Source of the DNA: Coriobacteriia bacterium
Lineage (GTDB): Bacteria; Actinomycetota; Coriobacteriia; Anaerosomatales; JAAXUF01
Assembly (NCBI GenBank): GCA_013336165.1
Contig: JAAXUF010000002.1
Coordinates: forward strand, 183,879-247,878
Direction of reading: 5' to 3'
DNA length: 64,000 nt
The position numbers and the translations under genes are program-made. The notes beneath the pieces are model-generated. The model saw only the letters and a list, made by a program, of their open reading frames with translations, was not told the DNA's origin and ran no database searches. Below, one piece after another: positions 38,269 to 47,515 of the stretch (within the stretch, counting starts at the first letter, position 1; each line of letters begins with the position of its first letter).

Positions 38269-39386
38269 GCCTGAAGCGCATTCGCCTTCTCATCTGGAAA
38301 GAGTTCGTTCAGCTTCGCCGAGACCCCCTGCTGCTGAGGCTTCTTCTCCTGATGCCGGTCGCCCAGCTCATCTTTTTCGGCTATGTGGTCGCCGCCGACG
38401 TGCGCAATCTCCCCACGGCCGTCGTCGATCTGGATCACAGCTCAGTATCGCGCCAACTTGAGTCCTCCTTCTCCAGTTCCGGCTACTTCGTCATCAAGGC
38501 CCACCCGGCCGCCGAAGGCGACCTCCAACCACTGCTCGACCGGGGCGACATCGCGGTTGCGCTGGTCATCCCGGAAGGCACGCAAGCGCGGATCGACCGG
38601 GGCGAGACGGCGTCCATCGGCATCATCGTCGATGGGTCTGACAGCAAGACGGCGTCGGTGGGCAGCAGCTACGCGGCGCAGATCGTGGCGGCGTTCAACC
38701 AGGAGCGCATCGCCGCCCAAGGCATCACCCTCTCGGCACCGGGAATCGACGCACGAGTCCGCGTGGTGTTCAACCCGACGCTGCGCGCCGTCAACACGAT
38801 GATCCCAGGACTCATCGCGGCGATCCTCATGATCTCGATGATGGCGATCATGTCGCAGGCGGTCGTGCGCGAGCGGGAGCGCGGCACGCTCGAGCAGATG
38901 TTCGTCACGCCGATCGGCCGCGGCGAGTACCTGATCGGCAAGGTCACGCCCTACATGATCATCGCCGTCGCACAGATGGCGCTCGTCGCACTCATCGGCC
39001 GTTACTGGTTCCGAGTACCTTTCAACGGCCAACTCGCAGTGGTGATCGTGGGACTCGGCCTGTTCATGCTCACGTCGGTCGGTCTCGGGTTGTTGGTGTC
39101 TTTGGTTTCGCGCACCCGTCAACAGGCTCAGCAGACGGTTATGTTCATCCTGATCCCCACAATGGTCCTCTCTGGCTTCATCTTCCCCATCGAGTCGATG
39201 CCGGCGGAAGTGGTACCCCTCACCTACCTGATCCCGCTCCGTTACGCGCTGACCGTGCTTCGCGGGGCGTTCGTCAAGGGCAGCGGCTTCGAGGCTCTTG
39301 CCGTGCCGCTGATCGCGATGACGGTATTCTCGGCCGTCATCTTCTGCGCAGCTATTGTGGCGACCCGCAAACGGCTGTCGGAATAG
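38265..39386 (+). CDS. ABC-2 type permease (YbhR/YbhS-like)
   Basis: A 373-residue paralogue of the preceding permease with the same layout and the motif VRERERGTLEQMFVTPIGRGEY. The GTG at 38265 overlaps the upstream stop (GTGA) and has GGGAGG eight bases before it; the longer frame upstream is only a shadow of the preceding gene. It is the second half of the exporter channel. Confidence 0.92.
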   Translation: MSLKRIRLLIWKEFVQLRRDPLLLRLLLLMPVAQLIFFGYVVAADVRNLPTAVVDLDHSSVSRQLESSFSSSGYFVIKAHPAAEGDLQPLLDRGDIAVALVIPEGTQARIDRGETASIGIIVDGSDSKTASVGSSYAAQIVAAFNQERIAAQGITLSAPGIDARVRVVFNPTLRAVNTMIPGLIAAILMISMMAIMSQAVVRERERGTLEQMFVTPIGRGEYLIGKVTPYMIIAVAQMALVALIGRYWFRVPFNGQLAVVIVGLGLFMLTSVGLGLLVSLVSRTRQQAQQTVMFILIPTMVLSGFIFPIESMPAEVVPLTYLIPLRYALTVLRGAFVKGSGFEALAVPLIAMTVFSAVIFCAAIVATRKRLSE

Positions 39387-39400
39387 GAGCGGCAACGCAC

Positions 39401-40399
39401 ATGACCCCAGCGACGAACAACTTGCATGGCACGACACCGAATCCCGAAGCAGCCATCTCGGTCCGAGGCCTCACCAAGAGATTTGGCCGATTCACGGCGG
39501 TCGACGGCATCGATTTCGATGTAGCCCGCGGCGAGGTCTTCGGCTTCCTCGGCCCCAATGGCTGCGGCAAGACCACCACCATTCGTATGCTCACCGGCAC
39601 GATCGCGCCGCAGTCCGGAAGCGCACTGGTCCTCGGCGACGACGTTATCGCGAAGCCAGAGCGCGTGAAGCGGCGCATTGGTTACATGTCGCAGAAGTTC
39701 GCTCTCTTCGAAGACATGACCGTCGACGAGAACTTGCGTTTCTACGCCGGCGTCTACGACCTCCCTGCCGAGAAGTTCGCATCCCGGCGCGCTTACGTGC
39801 TGGAAATGGCCGATCTCATCGGCCGCGAAAGCGAACTCACGGCGAACCTCTCCGTGGGTTGGCGTCAACGCCTCGCACTGGGAGCGGCGACGATCCACGA
39901 ACCGGAACTCCTGTTCCTCGACGAGCCCACCAGCGGCGTCGATCCTGTCGCGCGGCGGCAGTTCTGGGACCTGCTTTACGACCTCGCGAGCAAGGGCACC
40001 ACGCTCTTCGTGACCACGCACTACATGGAGGAAGCCAGCCATTGCAACCGCCTCGCCTTCATCTACCGCGGCCGAATCATCGCCGAAGGCACGCCCCACG
40101 AGATTCGCACCGACTTCATGATGCAGCGCATCCTCGAAGTCGCCGTCGGAGACACGGATTCGGTGCTCGAATGGCTCGAAACTGCCGAGGGAGTCGAGGA
40201 AGCGTACTTGTCCGGAGCGCTGCTACACGCCGTCATCGCCGAGGAGATACGAGGCGACGGCCCCTCCTCGGCAGCCGCGTTCGCAGACCGGCTACACGAT
40301 GCGGGATTCGTTGACGCGCGAGTCGCGACTGTAGAACCCACAATTGAGGACGTGTTCGTGAACCTGGTTTCCCGCGAGAGGGCTGCGTCGGGGCCCTAG
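39401..40399 (+). CDS. ABC transporter ATPase with degenerate signature (YbhF C-half-like)
   Basis: A 332-residue ATPase with Walker A GPNGCGKTT, Walker B LLFLDEPTSGVDP and the switch His in TTHYMEEA. The signature is LSVGWRQR instead of LSGGQ, as in the second half of YbhF-like double ATPases. It therefore probably pairs with the ATPase at 36140-37129 as a heterodimer with one full composite site. It follows the second permease by 14 bases and overlaps the convergent MFS gene by four bases. Confidence 0.9.
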   Translation: MTPATNNLHGTTPNPEAAISVRGLTKRFGRFTAVDGIDFDVARGEVFGFLGPNGCGKTTTIRMLTGTIAPQSGSALVLGDDVIAKPERVKRRIGYMSQKFALFEDMTVDENLRFYAGVYDLPAEKFASRRAYVLEMADLIGRESELTANLSVGWRQRLALGAATIHEPELLFLDEPTSGVDPVARRQFWDLLYDLASKGTTLFVTTHYMEEASHCNRLAFIYRGRIIAEGTPHEIRTDFMMQRILEVAVGDTDSVLEWLETAEGVEEAYLSGALLHAVIAEEIRGDGPSSAAAFADRLHDAGFVDARVATVEPTIEDVFVNLVSRERAASGP

Positions 40400-41595
40400 G
40401 CTTCGCGCAGCGCCGCTTGGGTGGATCCCGCTGCTGCTACAAGTACCCCACCGACGCCGAGGGCTGCGGCCAGCCAGGCTATGGGCATCCTCTCGGCAAG
40501 GGCACCAACGATGACGGTTCCTAATACCATTGCAATGCGCGTCAGTGTGGTGATCGCAGCCATGACTCTGCCTCGCACGGCTTCGTTGGAATGCGTCTGG
40601 TACAACGTCGTTGCCGGGATGAAGAAGTACATGTTCGCGATACCTGCGGCCAGAAGAAACGCCATAGCGATCCAGATGTTGTAGGCCAAGGCGACCAGCC
40701 CCACCGCGACACCCATTCCGGCCACGCCGCTCAAGAACTTCGTGCCCGCCCGGCCCATGCCGCCTCGTGCGATCAGGACTGACCCTGCCAAGATACCAAC
40801 AGCGATCGCGGCATCGAGCATCGCAAGACCCGTGGCCCCAGCCTGATAGCGTTCAAGTGCAAGGGCGTAGCATAGGGCGACCGACGCCTGCCCAAGCATG
40901 GCTGTGAACACGTAGAAGCCGGAGAGCTCCCGAAGGAGGTCGTGATGCCAGATCGAGCGCAATCCCTCGGTCAGCTCGGCATAGATGCCGACATGGGGGA
41001 GAGGTGCGGCCACTACCGGCCTGCGATGACGGATGAGGCTGATGCACACCGCCGAGAAGGCGAATGTCGCCGCATCGATCCCAAAGGCCCACGAATAGCC
41101 AATCGTCGCTACCACGACGCCGCCGATGGCGAGCCCCACAAGTTCGGCGACCGCTTCAGAGGCATTGTCAAGCGAGTTGGAAGCCATCAAGTCGCGCGAG
41201 TTCACGATCTCAGGAATGAGCGCACGTTTGGCGGGGGTGAACAGCAGTGAGACTGCGGAAGCCACAAACGCCAGCGCGTACGCCCACCCTATGCCGAAGT
41301 GAACGACGAATGGAATAGCAAGAACCACGACCATGCGAATCAAATCGGCGGCGATCATGACTCGGCGGCGGTCCAGCCGATCCACGAGAACGCCCGCCAC
41401 GAGTCCGAAGAGAGCGGCCGGCAAGAGAACGATCCCAAGCATGATGCCCATCTGGAGCATCGAACCGGTGAGCGAGTACACCATGAGCGCCATGGCGATC
41501 TGGTTGATCCTATCGCCAGCAACCGAAACGATCTGCCCGATCCAAAGGGATCGGTAGTCCGCCACTCCCAGCGGTGAGAATGTCTTCGAGATCAC
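40396..41595 (-). CDS. MFS transporter (efflux type)
   Basis: A 399-residue, 12-segment major facilitator protein of the macrolide-efflux-like type: the start FSPLGVADYRSLWIGQIVS and the VDRLDRRRVMIAADL motif between segments 2 and 3 are typical. GTG start with GAGGGGGA before it. It is convergent with the ABC exporter and overlaps its last gene by four bases, so it has its own promoter. Drug or metabolite export is likely; the substrate is unknown. Confidence 0.87.
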   Translation of the reverse strand: MISKTFSPLGVADYRSLWIGQIVSVAGDRINQIAMALMVYSLTGSMLQMGIMLGIVLLPAALFGLVAGVLVDRLDRRRVMIAADLIRMVVVLAIPFVVHFGIGWAYALAFVASAVSLLFTPAKRALIPEIVNSRDLMASNSLDNASEAVAELVGLAIGGVVVATIGYSWAFGIDAATFAFSAVCISLIRHRRPVVAAPLPHVGIYAELTEGLRSIWHHDLLRELSGFYVFTAMLGQASVALCYALALERYQAGATGLAMLDAAIAVGILAGSVLIARGGMGRAGTKFLSGVAGMGVAVGLVALAYNIWIAMAFLLAAGIANMYFFIPATTLYQTHSNEAVRGRVMAAITTLTRIAMVLGTVIVGALAERMPIAWLAAALGVGGVLVAAAGSTQAALREA

Positions 41596-41635
41596 GTAAG
41601 TCCCCCTCGTTTTCGTCGGGTGATCTTACTTGCCT

Positions 41636-43024
41636 TTAGACGCCCCCGCATCCGACAAGTGCTGCCCGTGCTGCTATTACACCACTGACACTCGATTGCA
41701 CCAAGCCACGCGTGAGCCCTGCACCATCACCGATCGCAAAGAGGCCTCCGACGGCAGTCTCAAGAGCCTGATTCACCTCAACACGCGAGGAGTAGAATTT
41801 CACTTCGACACCGTACAGCAAAGTCCCCGGTCCTGCGATACCCGGCGCGATTGCCTCCATCGCTTCCAGGAACTCCACGATATCCGTCATGTGGCGATAC
41901 GGAAGCACCGCTGAGAGATCGCCGGCCGTCGCGTGCTCAAGAGTGGGTTCCACTTGAGCCTGGGCGATGCGTTCGGGAGTCGACCGTCGTCCAACCTTCA
42001 GGTCGGCGAATCGCTGAACGAGAATACCGCCGCCCAGCAAGTTGGCCAGCTTCGCGATGGAACGGCCGTATGCAATCGGATCCCGGAACGGCTCGGTGAA
42101 CCTCTGGCTGACGAGCACCGCGAAGTTGGTGTATGGGGTCTTTTCCTCGGCATAGGAATGCCCGTTGACCGTGACGACGTCTCCATAGCTTTCTGTCGTG
42201 ACCTCGCCGGACGGATTCATGCAGAAGGTGCGAACGACGTCCCCAAACGTCTTTGTGCGATATATGAGCTTCGCCTCATAAAGCGCGTCAGTCAGGCGTT
42301 GCATTATCGGAGCAGGACACTCAACACGTACTCCTATGTCGACCGCGTTGTTCACGAGTCCGATCCCGAGGAGGCGCATCTGTCCGGCAAGCCAGTCGGC
42401 GCCCTCGCGCCCCGGCGCGACGATGACCCGATCCGCCTCCGCAAACTCACCCGGCGAGAGTTCGATCCCCGTCACATGCCCGTCTTGCACCACGATTCGA
42501 GTGACGGGGCATTCGGTGCGAACCGTCACTCCCGCCTGCTTGAGGTAGTTCATCATCGCGTCGAGCACCTGCGGCGAACGGTCGCTCCCCATGTGCCGTA
42601 TACGCATCGGAATGAGCCTCATGCCAGCCGTCGCAGCTTCGCTCTCCAGCTTTACCGCGGTGTCGGAATCAGGTCCGTACACCTTCGGTGACGCACCGAA
42701 CTCCAGCCAGATGCGGTCAGCGTACTCAACGAGTGACTGAAGTTCACTGTTCGAAATGTACTCGCCGAGCCACCCGCCCACCTCGGTGGTGAGCGTCAGT
42801 TTGCCATCCGAGAAAGCGCCTGCTCCACCCCATCCAGTCATGATGTCGCAGGTCTTGCAGCCGGCGCACGCTGTCCTGCGCGCCGGACAGCGGCGCTTTG
42901 CGATCGCGCGCCCCTTCTCAACGACGAGAACGTTCGTGATTCCGGAGCGCACCAACTCAATCGCCGAGAAGATGCCCGCCGGACCAGCGCCGACCACGAT
43001 CACGTCATAGGTGGAAACCGGCAC
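41636..43024 (-). CDS. NAD(P)/FAD-dependent oxidoreductase
   Basis: A 462-residue flavoprotein with the FAD loop DVIVVGAGPAGIFSAIEL, a Cys-rich stretch CPARRTACAGCKTCDIMTGWGG, and a C-terminal AIGDGAGLTRGLVQSSVSG. This matches the family of FAD-dependent dehydrogenases of unknown substrate found near core genes in Gram-positive bacteria. The GTG at 43024 has a perfect AAGGAGG five bases before it, so the upstream ATG at 43066 is rejected. It follows dnaB by 46 bases. The four cysteines could hold an iron-sulfur cluster. Confidence 0.8.
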   Translation of the reverse strand: MPVSTYDVIVVGAGPAGIFSAIELVRSGITNVLVVEKGRAIAKRRCPARRTACAGCKTCDIMTGWGGAGAFSDGKLTLTTEVGGWLGEYISNSELQSLVEYADRIWLEFGASPKVYGPDSDTAVKLESEAATAGMRLIPMRIRHMGSDRSPQVLDAMMNYLKQAGVTVRTECPVTRIVVQDGHVTGIELSPGEFAEADRVIVAPGREGADWLAGQMRLLGIGLVNNAVDIGVRVECPAPIMQRLTDALYEAKLIYRTKTFGDVVRTFCMNPSGEVTTESYGDVVTVNGHSYAEEKTPYTNFAVLVSQRFTEPFRDPIAYGRSIAKLANLLGGGILVQRFADLKVGRRSTPERIAQAQVEPTLEHATAGDLSAVLPYRHMTDIVEFLEAMEAIAPGIAGPGTLLYGVEVKFYSSRVEVNQALETAVGGLFAIGDGAGLTRGLVQSSVSGVIAARAALVGCGGV

Positions 43025-43070
43025 GTGTGCCTCCTTGGAACTTCCGCAAGACTGTTGCTGGGTCATTGCC

Positions 43071-44450
43071 CTACATGGGTCTATTGGGAACCGAAACGAA
43101 CTTGACGAAGCGATCCAGGAAGGCGAGCTGTATCAAGCCTGTCGGCCCATTTCTGTGCTTAGCGACAATCAGTTCCGCCGAACCGAGAGGAGGCCTGTCT
43201 TCGCTGGTGTCTTTTGGATCGGTGTTGCGGTCGATGAACATGACCACGTCGGCATCTTGCTCGATTGCACCCGACTCTCGCAGGTCGGAAAGCTGCGGGC
43301 GCTTGCCAGCGCGCTGCTCGACAGCACGCGACAGCTGCGACAGAGCGACGATGGGGACCTTGAGTTCTTTGGCGAGTATCTTGAGTCCCCTGGATATCTC
43401 GGCGATCTCGGTCTGACGGTTTTCGTTCCGGCGATTCTGCGGCTGCATGAGCTGCAAGTAGTCGACAACGATGAGGCCTTTGGGTTTGTCCCTGAGCTGT
43501 CGGCGGGCTTTCGCGCGCAGTTCAAGGATCGAGATGGACGGCGTGTCGTCAACCCAGAAGTCGAGGTTAGCGAGCTTGCCCATCGCCGTGTGGATCGCGT
43601 GCCAGTCTGAGTCTTTCACGTATCCGGTGCGAACGTCTTGGAGATTGATTCTGGCTTCCGAGCACAACACGCGCTGGACCAGCTGCTCAGCTCCCATTTC
43701 CAGCGAGAACACGGCCACGGCCGTGCCTTGCTTGGCGGCACCTACCGCCATGTTGAGGGCGAGGGCGGTCTTACCCACTGACGGGCGTGCGGCGAGGATG
43801 ATCAGATCGCCCGCATGCAGGCCGGCCAAGAGCCTGTCGAGATCTTCGAATCCTGTCGGCACTCCCGTGACATGCTGCTTGGCTTCGGCGAGATCCTCGA
43901 GTTCTTTGTAGGAGATCTTGAGCAGGTCGTTGATGTACTTGAAGTTGCTTTGAACTCGCTTGTTCGTAACGTCGAAAACTAGCTTCTCGGCATCGCCGAC
44001 GACGGCATCGAGGTCGTCGGGCGCGTCGTAGCCGAGTGCCACGATCTGCGTGCCCGCACCGATCAACTGCCTGAGCATCGACGTGCGCTTCACAATCTCG
44101 GCGTAGCGCGGCCAGTTCGCAGCCGTGGGCACGACACCCGTGACGTCGAGCAGGTACGGCTTGCCGCCTGCGGCCTCTAGGTCTCCGACGGCCTCGAGCC
44201 GATCTGCCACCGACAGGTGGTCCACCGGAACCGACCGCGCGTAGAGGTCGCTCATCGCCGAGAAGATGCGTGAGTGGGCCGGACGATAGAAGTCTTCCGG
44301 ATGCAGAAGCGCCAAGGCACCTTCGACCGCCTCGGCCGACAGAAACATCGCGCCGAGCGTAGCCTGTTCCGCTTCGAGATTGTGAGGAGGTACCCTGTCG
44401 GCGGCCACTGCCGCACGCATGCGGACGCCTCTGTCCATTGTGTCAGCCAA
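43071..44450 (-). CDS. dnaB: Replicative DNA helicase DnaB
   Basis: A 459-residue hexameric helicase. The N-terminal domain starts at VPPHNLEAEQATLGAMFL, and the RecA-like part has Walker A ARPSVGKTA, the FSLEMGAEQLVQR block and Walker B LIVVDYLQLM. No intein is present. The start is TTG with GGGAGGGAG before it, or the ATG four codons on. It lies downstream of rplI in the usual order, but across a 264-base gap with a terminator-like hairpin. Confidence 0.97.
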   Translation of the reverse strand: MADTMDRGVRMRAAVAADRVPPHNLEAEQATLGAMFLSAEAVEGALALLHPEDFYRPAHSRIFSAMSDLYARSVPVDHLSVADRLEAVGDLEAAGGKPYLLDVTGVVPTAANWPRYAEIVKRTSMLRQLIGAGTQIVALGYDAPDDLDAVVGDAEKLVFDVTNKRVQSNFKYINDLLKISYKELEDLAEAKQHVTGVPTGFEDLDRLLAGLHAGDLIILAARPSVGKTALALNMAVGAAKQGTAVAVFSLEMGAEQLVQRVLCSEARINLQDVRTGYVKDSDWHAIHTAMGKLANLDFWVDDTPSISILELRAKARRQLRDKPKGLIVVDYLQLMQPQNRRNENRQTEIAEISRGLKILAKELKVPIVALSQLSRAVEQRAGKRPQLSDLRESGAIEQDADVVMFIDRNTDPKDTSEDRPPLGSAELIVAKHRNGPTGLIQLAFLDRFVKFVSVPNRPM

Positions 44451-44643
44451 GGTAGAGACTCCCTCCCACGAGTGTGCCCATCACGCGCTTGCGCGTACGT
44501 ATGGATGATATGCGAGCGCAGTGACATTTTCTTGGCTGCATATCTGCATCCACAGGGCTAAGTGGACAGGACTGCAGGTCTGACCTGCGGATGAACGAGT
44601 TATCCACAGTGTCCACCAGTTACCGGCGGACTTGCAGACACGC

Positions 44644-44682
44644 AAAGGCGGCGCCGCCCAAAATGGGGCTGCGCCGCCGTTT
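44644..44682 (-). terminator. Terminator after rplI
   Basis: AAAGGCGGCGC (44644-44654) pairs with GCGCCGCCGTTT (44671-44682), with further pairing in between around an AAAA-rich loop. On the minus strand it follows rplI by about 30 bases and ends in TTTG. Confidence 0.75.
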
Positions 44683-44714
44683 GTTCGCGCCGGGGACCTT
44701 CCAGAAGCCGAGAG

Positions 44715-45281
44715 TTACTCGACTTCGGCAGCCTGCTCGGCGGTCTCTTCGACGATCTCAACGTGTGCTTCGCCATCAGCATCAACGCCTTCGACTTCCG
44801 CGACGGCCGTCACGGGGACCTCGGGGGCCTTATAGCCTTCGGGCACAACGTTGACAGTGACCTGCGCCTTGATGTCACGGTACAGAGCGACTTCGACCAC
44901 GTGGGGCCCGACCGCCTTGATTTGTCCGTGGGTCTCGATCTGACGGCGATCGATGTCGATGCCCAAGGTTGTGCTGATCGCGGCTTGAATCATCGTGGTG
45001 GTGACGGAGCCAAAGAGGCGACCTTCGTCGCCGACCTTCGCTTCAACATTGATGACCTTATCGCCCAGACGCTCGACGAGGCTGTTCGCCCCTTCGCGGC
45101 GTTGATCCTCGCGCACGCGGATGTTCTTACCGCGCTGCTCGAGCTGCTTCAGGTTCCCGGCAGTCGCCTCAATGGCGAACTTGCGCGGAAACAGATAGTT
45201 GACCGCAAAACCGTTGGCGACGTCGACGACATCACCCTCGCTTCCGCGACCTTTGAGTTCCTGCAATAGGATGACCTTCAT
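44715..45281 (-). CDS. rplI: 50S ribosomal protein bL9 with acidic tail
   Basis: A 188-residue bL9. The N-terminal domain MKVILLQELKGRGSEGDVV and the NYLFPRKFAIEA block are diagnostic. The usual length is near 150 residues; here the last 35 or so residues form an extra Glu/Ala/Val-rich acidic tail (EVEGVDADGEAHVEIVEE). It follows the DUF2232 gene by 51 bases. Confidence 0.97.
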   Translation of the reverse strand: MKVILLQELKGRGSEGDVVDVANGFAVNYLFPRKFAIEATAGNLKQLEQRGKNIRVREDQRREGANSLVERLGDKVINVEAKVGDEGRLFGSVTTTMIQAAISTTLGIDIDRRQIETHGQIKAVGPHVVEVALYRDIKAQVTVNVVPEGYKAPEVPVTAVAEVEGVDADGEAHVEIVEETAEQAAEVE

Positions 45282-45332
45282 TGTTACTCCTCTAAGTCGC
45301 CGAACGGTATACCGCCCGGACGGCAGTTCAGC

Positions 45333-46280
45333 CTAGCGATCCGACACTTCGTGCTCCGGCGCCGACGGGGTGAAACCGTCACGCGGCAGCCGTCGGAAGT
45401 TGAACCAGAAATCCACCAGCCCGGTGAAACTCACCGCAAGGGTCAGCGCGTCGAGCACCGCAAACCCGACAAGTCCAAACACCCGGCCGACAGATGAGAT
45501 GCCGACCTTCTCAAGCACTGCGGCCATTACGCTCAGCCCTTGGATGAACAGGAAGGGCCATGCGCAGAGCAACAGGTTTGTCCCGACGGTCCCCATGGCG
45601 GCAGCCATCGGTATCGAACTGTATGACGCCGCCAACAAGAACAGGCCGGAGACAAAAGCCCACAGAATATGTGGAGTAAGATCCAGCTGCTTCAGAGACG
45701 GGATCTCAATCGGCTGCTCCAGTTTCTTCGCGCTCCAACCTACGACCATGATCGTGATGACGCCGACAAACACAGCCTCACGAAAGTACCATCCCGGCCA
45801 AATCGTGCCGAAGAGCCTCGCTGCAGAGCTCAACTGTGAAAGCAGCTCGGCACTCGCAGAAGACCCGAGTCCCTTGCCGAACTCATCGAACAACGTCGCG
45901 ATCTGAACCGAAACCGTAGTACCCACCAATCGCGCGGCCAAGGCGGAAACACCTACGGTTGCCGCCGCCAATACCCCGATCAGTACGACCGCGATCCTCT
46001 GCACGCTTGTGCGCGGCAGCATGAGCACCGTGAAGAACACCGCAAGCACCACGGGAATCACAAACACGGCGCTGACCGGACTCATTGCGATAGCCGCCAC
46101 GCTGCCGACAACCGCACCGAACACAGCCGCGCTCAGACGGTCCTGATACACGAGCCCGGCCACTCCGGCTGCCGCGATCGGCACCCCGACATATGGCAAC
46201 ATCGGCGCAAGGACAACGCCGAATATCGTGGCCACGGAAAGCAGCAACGTGTCGAACATGCGTGTAGAACTGGTCTTCAC
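45333..46280 (-). CDS. DUF2232 (YybS-like) membrane protein
   Basis: A 315-residue polytopic membrane protein with about eight hydrophobic segments. DUF2232 proteins typically sit between rpsR and rplI, exactly as here, and have no established function, although the fold resembles transporter membrane domains of the ECF S-component type. The start is GTG, eight bases after rpsR ends, with only a weak ribosome binding site, so translation may be coupled. Confidence 0.8.
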   Translation of the reverse strand: MKTSSTRMFDTLLLSVATIFGVVLAPMLPYVGVPIAAAGVAGLVYQDRLSAAVFGAVVGSVAAIAMSPVSAVFVIPVVLAVFFTVLMLPRTSVQRIAVVLIGVLAAATVGVSALAARLVGTTVSVQIATLFDEFGKGLGSSASAELLSQLSSAARLFGTIWPGWYFREAVFVGVITIMVVGWSAKKLEQPIEIPSLKQLDLTPHILWAFVSGLFLLAASYSSIPMAAAMGTVGTNLLLCAWPFLFIQGLSVMAAVLEKVGISSVGRVFGLVGFAVLDALTLAVSFTGLVDFWFNFRRLPRDGFTPSAPEHEVSDR

Positions 46281-46288
46281 TTCAGGAA

Positions 46289-46552
46289 TTACCTGCCACC
46301 CCTGCGATCGATGCGGCCGCTGATGACCGGCACGGTATAGGGAACGAGCGCCATCTCACGAGCGCGCTTGATCGCCATCGAAAGAGAATGCTGGTGCTGG
46401 GCGCATGTGCCTGACACACGACGAGGCTTGATCTTGCCACGGTCGGTCATGTACTTGCGAAGCAACTGCACATCCTTGTAGTCGATGTACTCAGAGTGAT
46501 CCTTGCAAAACTGGCAATACTTGCGCCGAGGCTTGCGTGCAAAATCGGACAT
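46289..46552 (-). CDS. rpsR: 30S ribosomal protein bS18
   Basis: An 87-residue bS18, with [20 protein letters not shown] and a basic C terminus. Cysteines in CQFC and GTCAQH suggest the zinc-binding (C+) form. GAAGGAGG precedes the ATG. In the 84-base gap before it, a small hairpin (CCGCGA/TCGCGG near 46568-46590) lies close to the ribosome binding site and may matter for regulation. Confidence 0.97.
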   Translation of the reverse strand: MSDFARKPRRKYCQFCKDHSEYIDYKDVQLLRKYMTDRGKIKPRRVSGTCAQHQHSLSMAIKRAREMALVPYTVPVISGRIDRRGGR

Positions 46553-46636
46553 GTTTTTGACCTCCTTCCGCGATTTTCGTAGTCGCGGTACGTGCGAATC
46601 GGTACGCGCCCGAGGGGAGGGCGCGCCTTGGTTTCC

Positions 46637-47065
46637 CTAGAACGGAATATCGTCCTCGAAGACAGGAGCGGGTGCAGGTGCAGGTGTCGGAGCGCTGTAG
46701 GAGCCGCGATCACCACTGCCGCCACCCTCGCCACGAGGGGTCATGAACTCGATATCGTCAGCGACGACTTCGATCTTGCTGCGCTTGTCGCCGCTATTCT
46801 TGTCGGTCCATTGGCTCCAGCGGAGCTTGCCCTCGACGAAGACCTTCGATCCCTTCGAGAGAAAACGCGACAGCGACTCACCACGGGCTCCGAAGACGAC
46901 TACATCGACGTAGTTCGGAAAATCCTCCCACTCGCCGGACTGAGCGTTCTTGCGACGGTCGTTGACAGCCACGCCCATCTGCAGAATGGCCATGCCGCCG
47001 CCGGTTGAACGGAGTTCCGGGTCGCGGGTGAGGTTCCCGCTTATGCAAACGCGATTGATGCTCAT
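46637..47065 (-). CDS. ssb: Single-stranded DNA-binding protein
   Basis: A 142-residue SSB. The OB fold starts INRVCISGNLTRDPELRST, with VDVVVFG and KGSKVFVEGKLRWSQW; a short Gly/Pro-rich linker ends in the acidic tip DDIPF, which recruits partner proteins. It lies between rpsF and rpsR in the conserved order. Length is at the short end of the family. Confidence 0.97.
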   Translation of the reverse strand: MSINRVCISGNLTRDPELRSTGGGMAILQMGVAVNDRRKNAQSGEWEDFPNYVDVVVFGARGESLSRFLSKGSKVFVEGKLRWSQWTDKNSGDKRSKIEVVADDIEFMTPRGEGGGSGDRGSYSAPTPAPAPAPVFEDDIPF

Positions 47066-47138
47066 TTGAAAACCACCTTCTGACGTAAGCGGAATAGGGA
47101 CACCGTCCGAATCCGCTGATGCCGGCCGAGAACGAGGA

Positions 47139-47432
47139 CTAGTCTTTGTCCTCGCGCTGTAGGAGCATGAAGCGGATCACAGGATCGGTAATTCGCAGCA
47201 CGCGGTCCAGCTCGGCAACTTTGGCCGGTGCGGTGTGGAAATCGAAGAGAACGTAGTCCCCCTCGGCAACCTTGCCGATCTCAAAGGCCAGCTTGCGCTT
47301 GCCCCACGAGTTGACGGCATCCACCACACCCCCGTCGGCGGTGATGACGCCCTGGACCTTGTCCAGAACGCCCGCGCGGGTCTCTTCGTCGAGAGAGGGG
47401 TTGAGCAGAAGCAATAGTTCGTAAGCCTTCAC
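47139..47432 (-). CDS. rpsF: 30S ribosomal protein bS6
   Basis: A 97-residue bS6: KAYELLLLLNPSLDEE, the NSWGKRKLAFEI block and YVLFDFH. The GTG at 47432 is the start, because GGGAGGTGA lies just before it; the longer frame to 47519 would include untypical residues. First gene of the rpsF-ssb-rpsR block. The stop is 73 bases before ssb. Confidence 0.96.
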   Translation of the reverse strand: MKAYELLLLLNPSLDEETRAGVLDKVQGVITADGGVVDAVNSWGKRKLAFEIGKVAEGDYVLFDFHTAPAKVAELDRVLRITDPVIRFMLLQREDKD

Positions 47433-47515
47433 TTTGTCACCTCCCTTGGGCTGAAGGTCGGCCCCGGGACCGTGAAGGCAGCTGCCCGGAGCAGGAAATG
47501 AGCCTGTGGAGTGTA

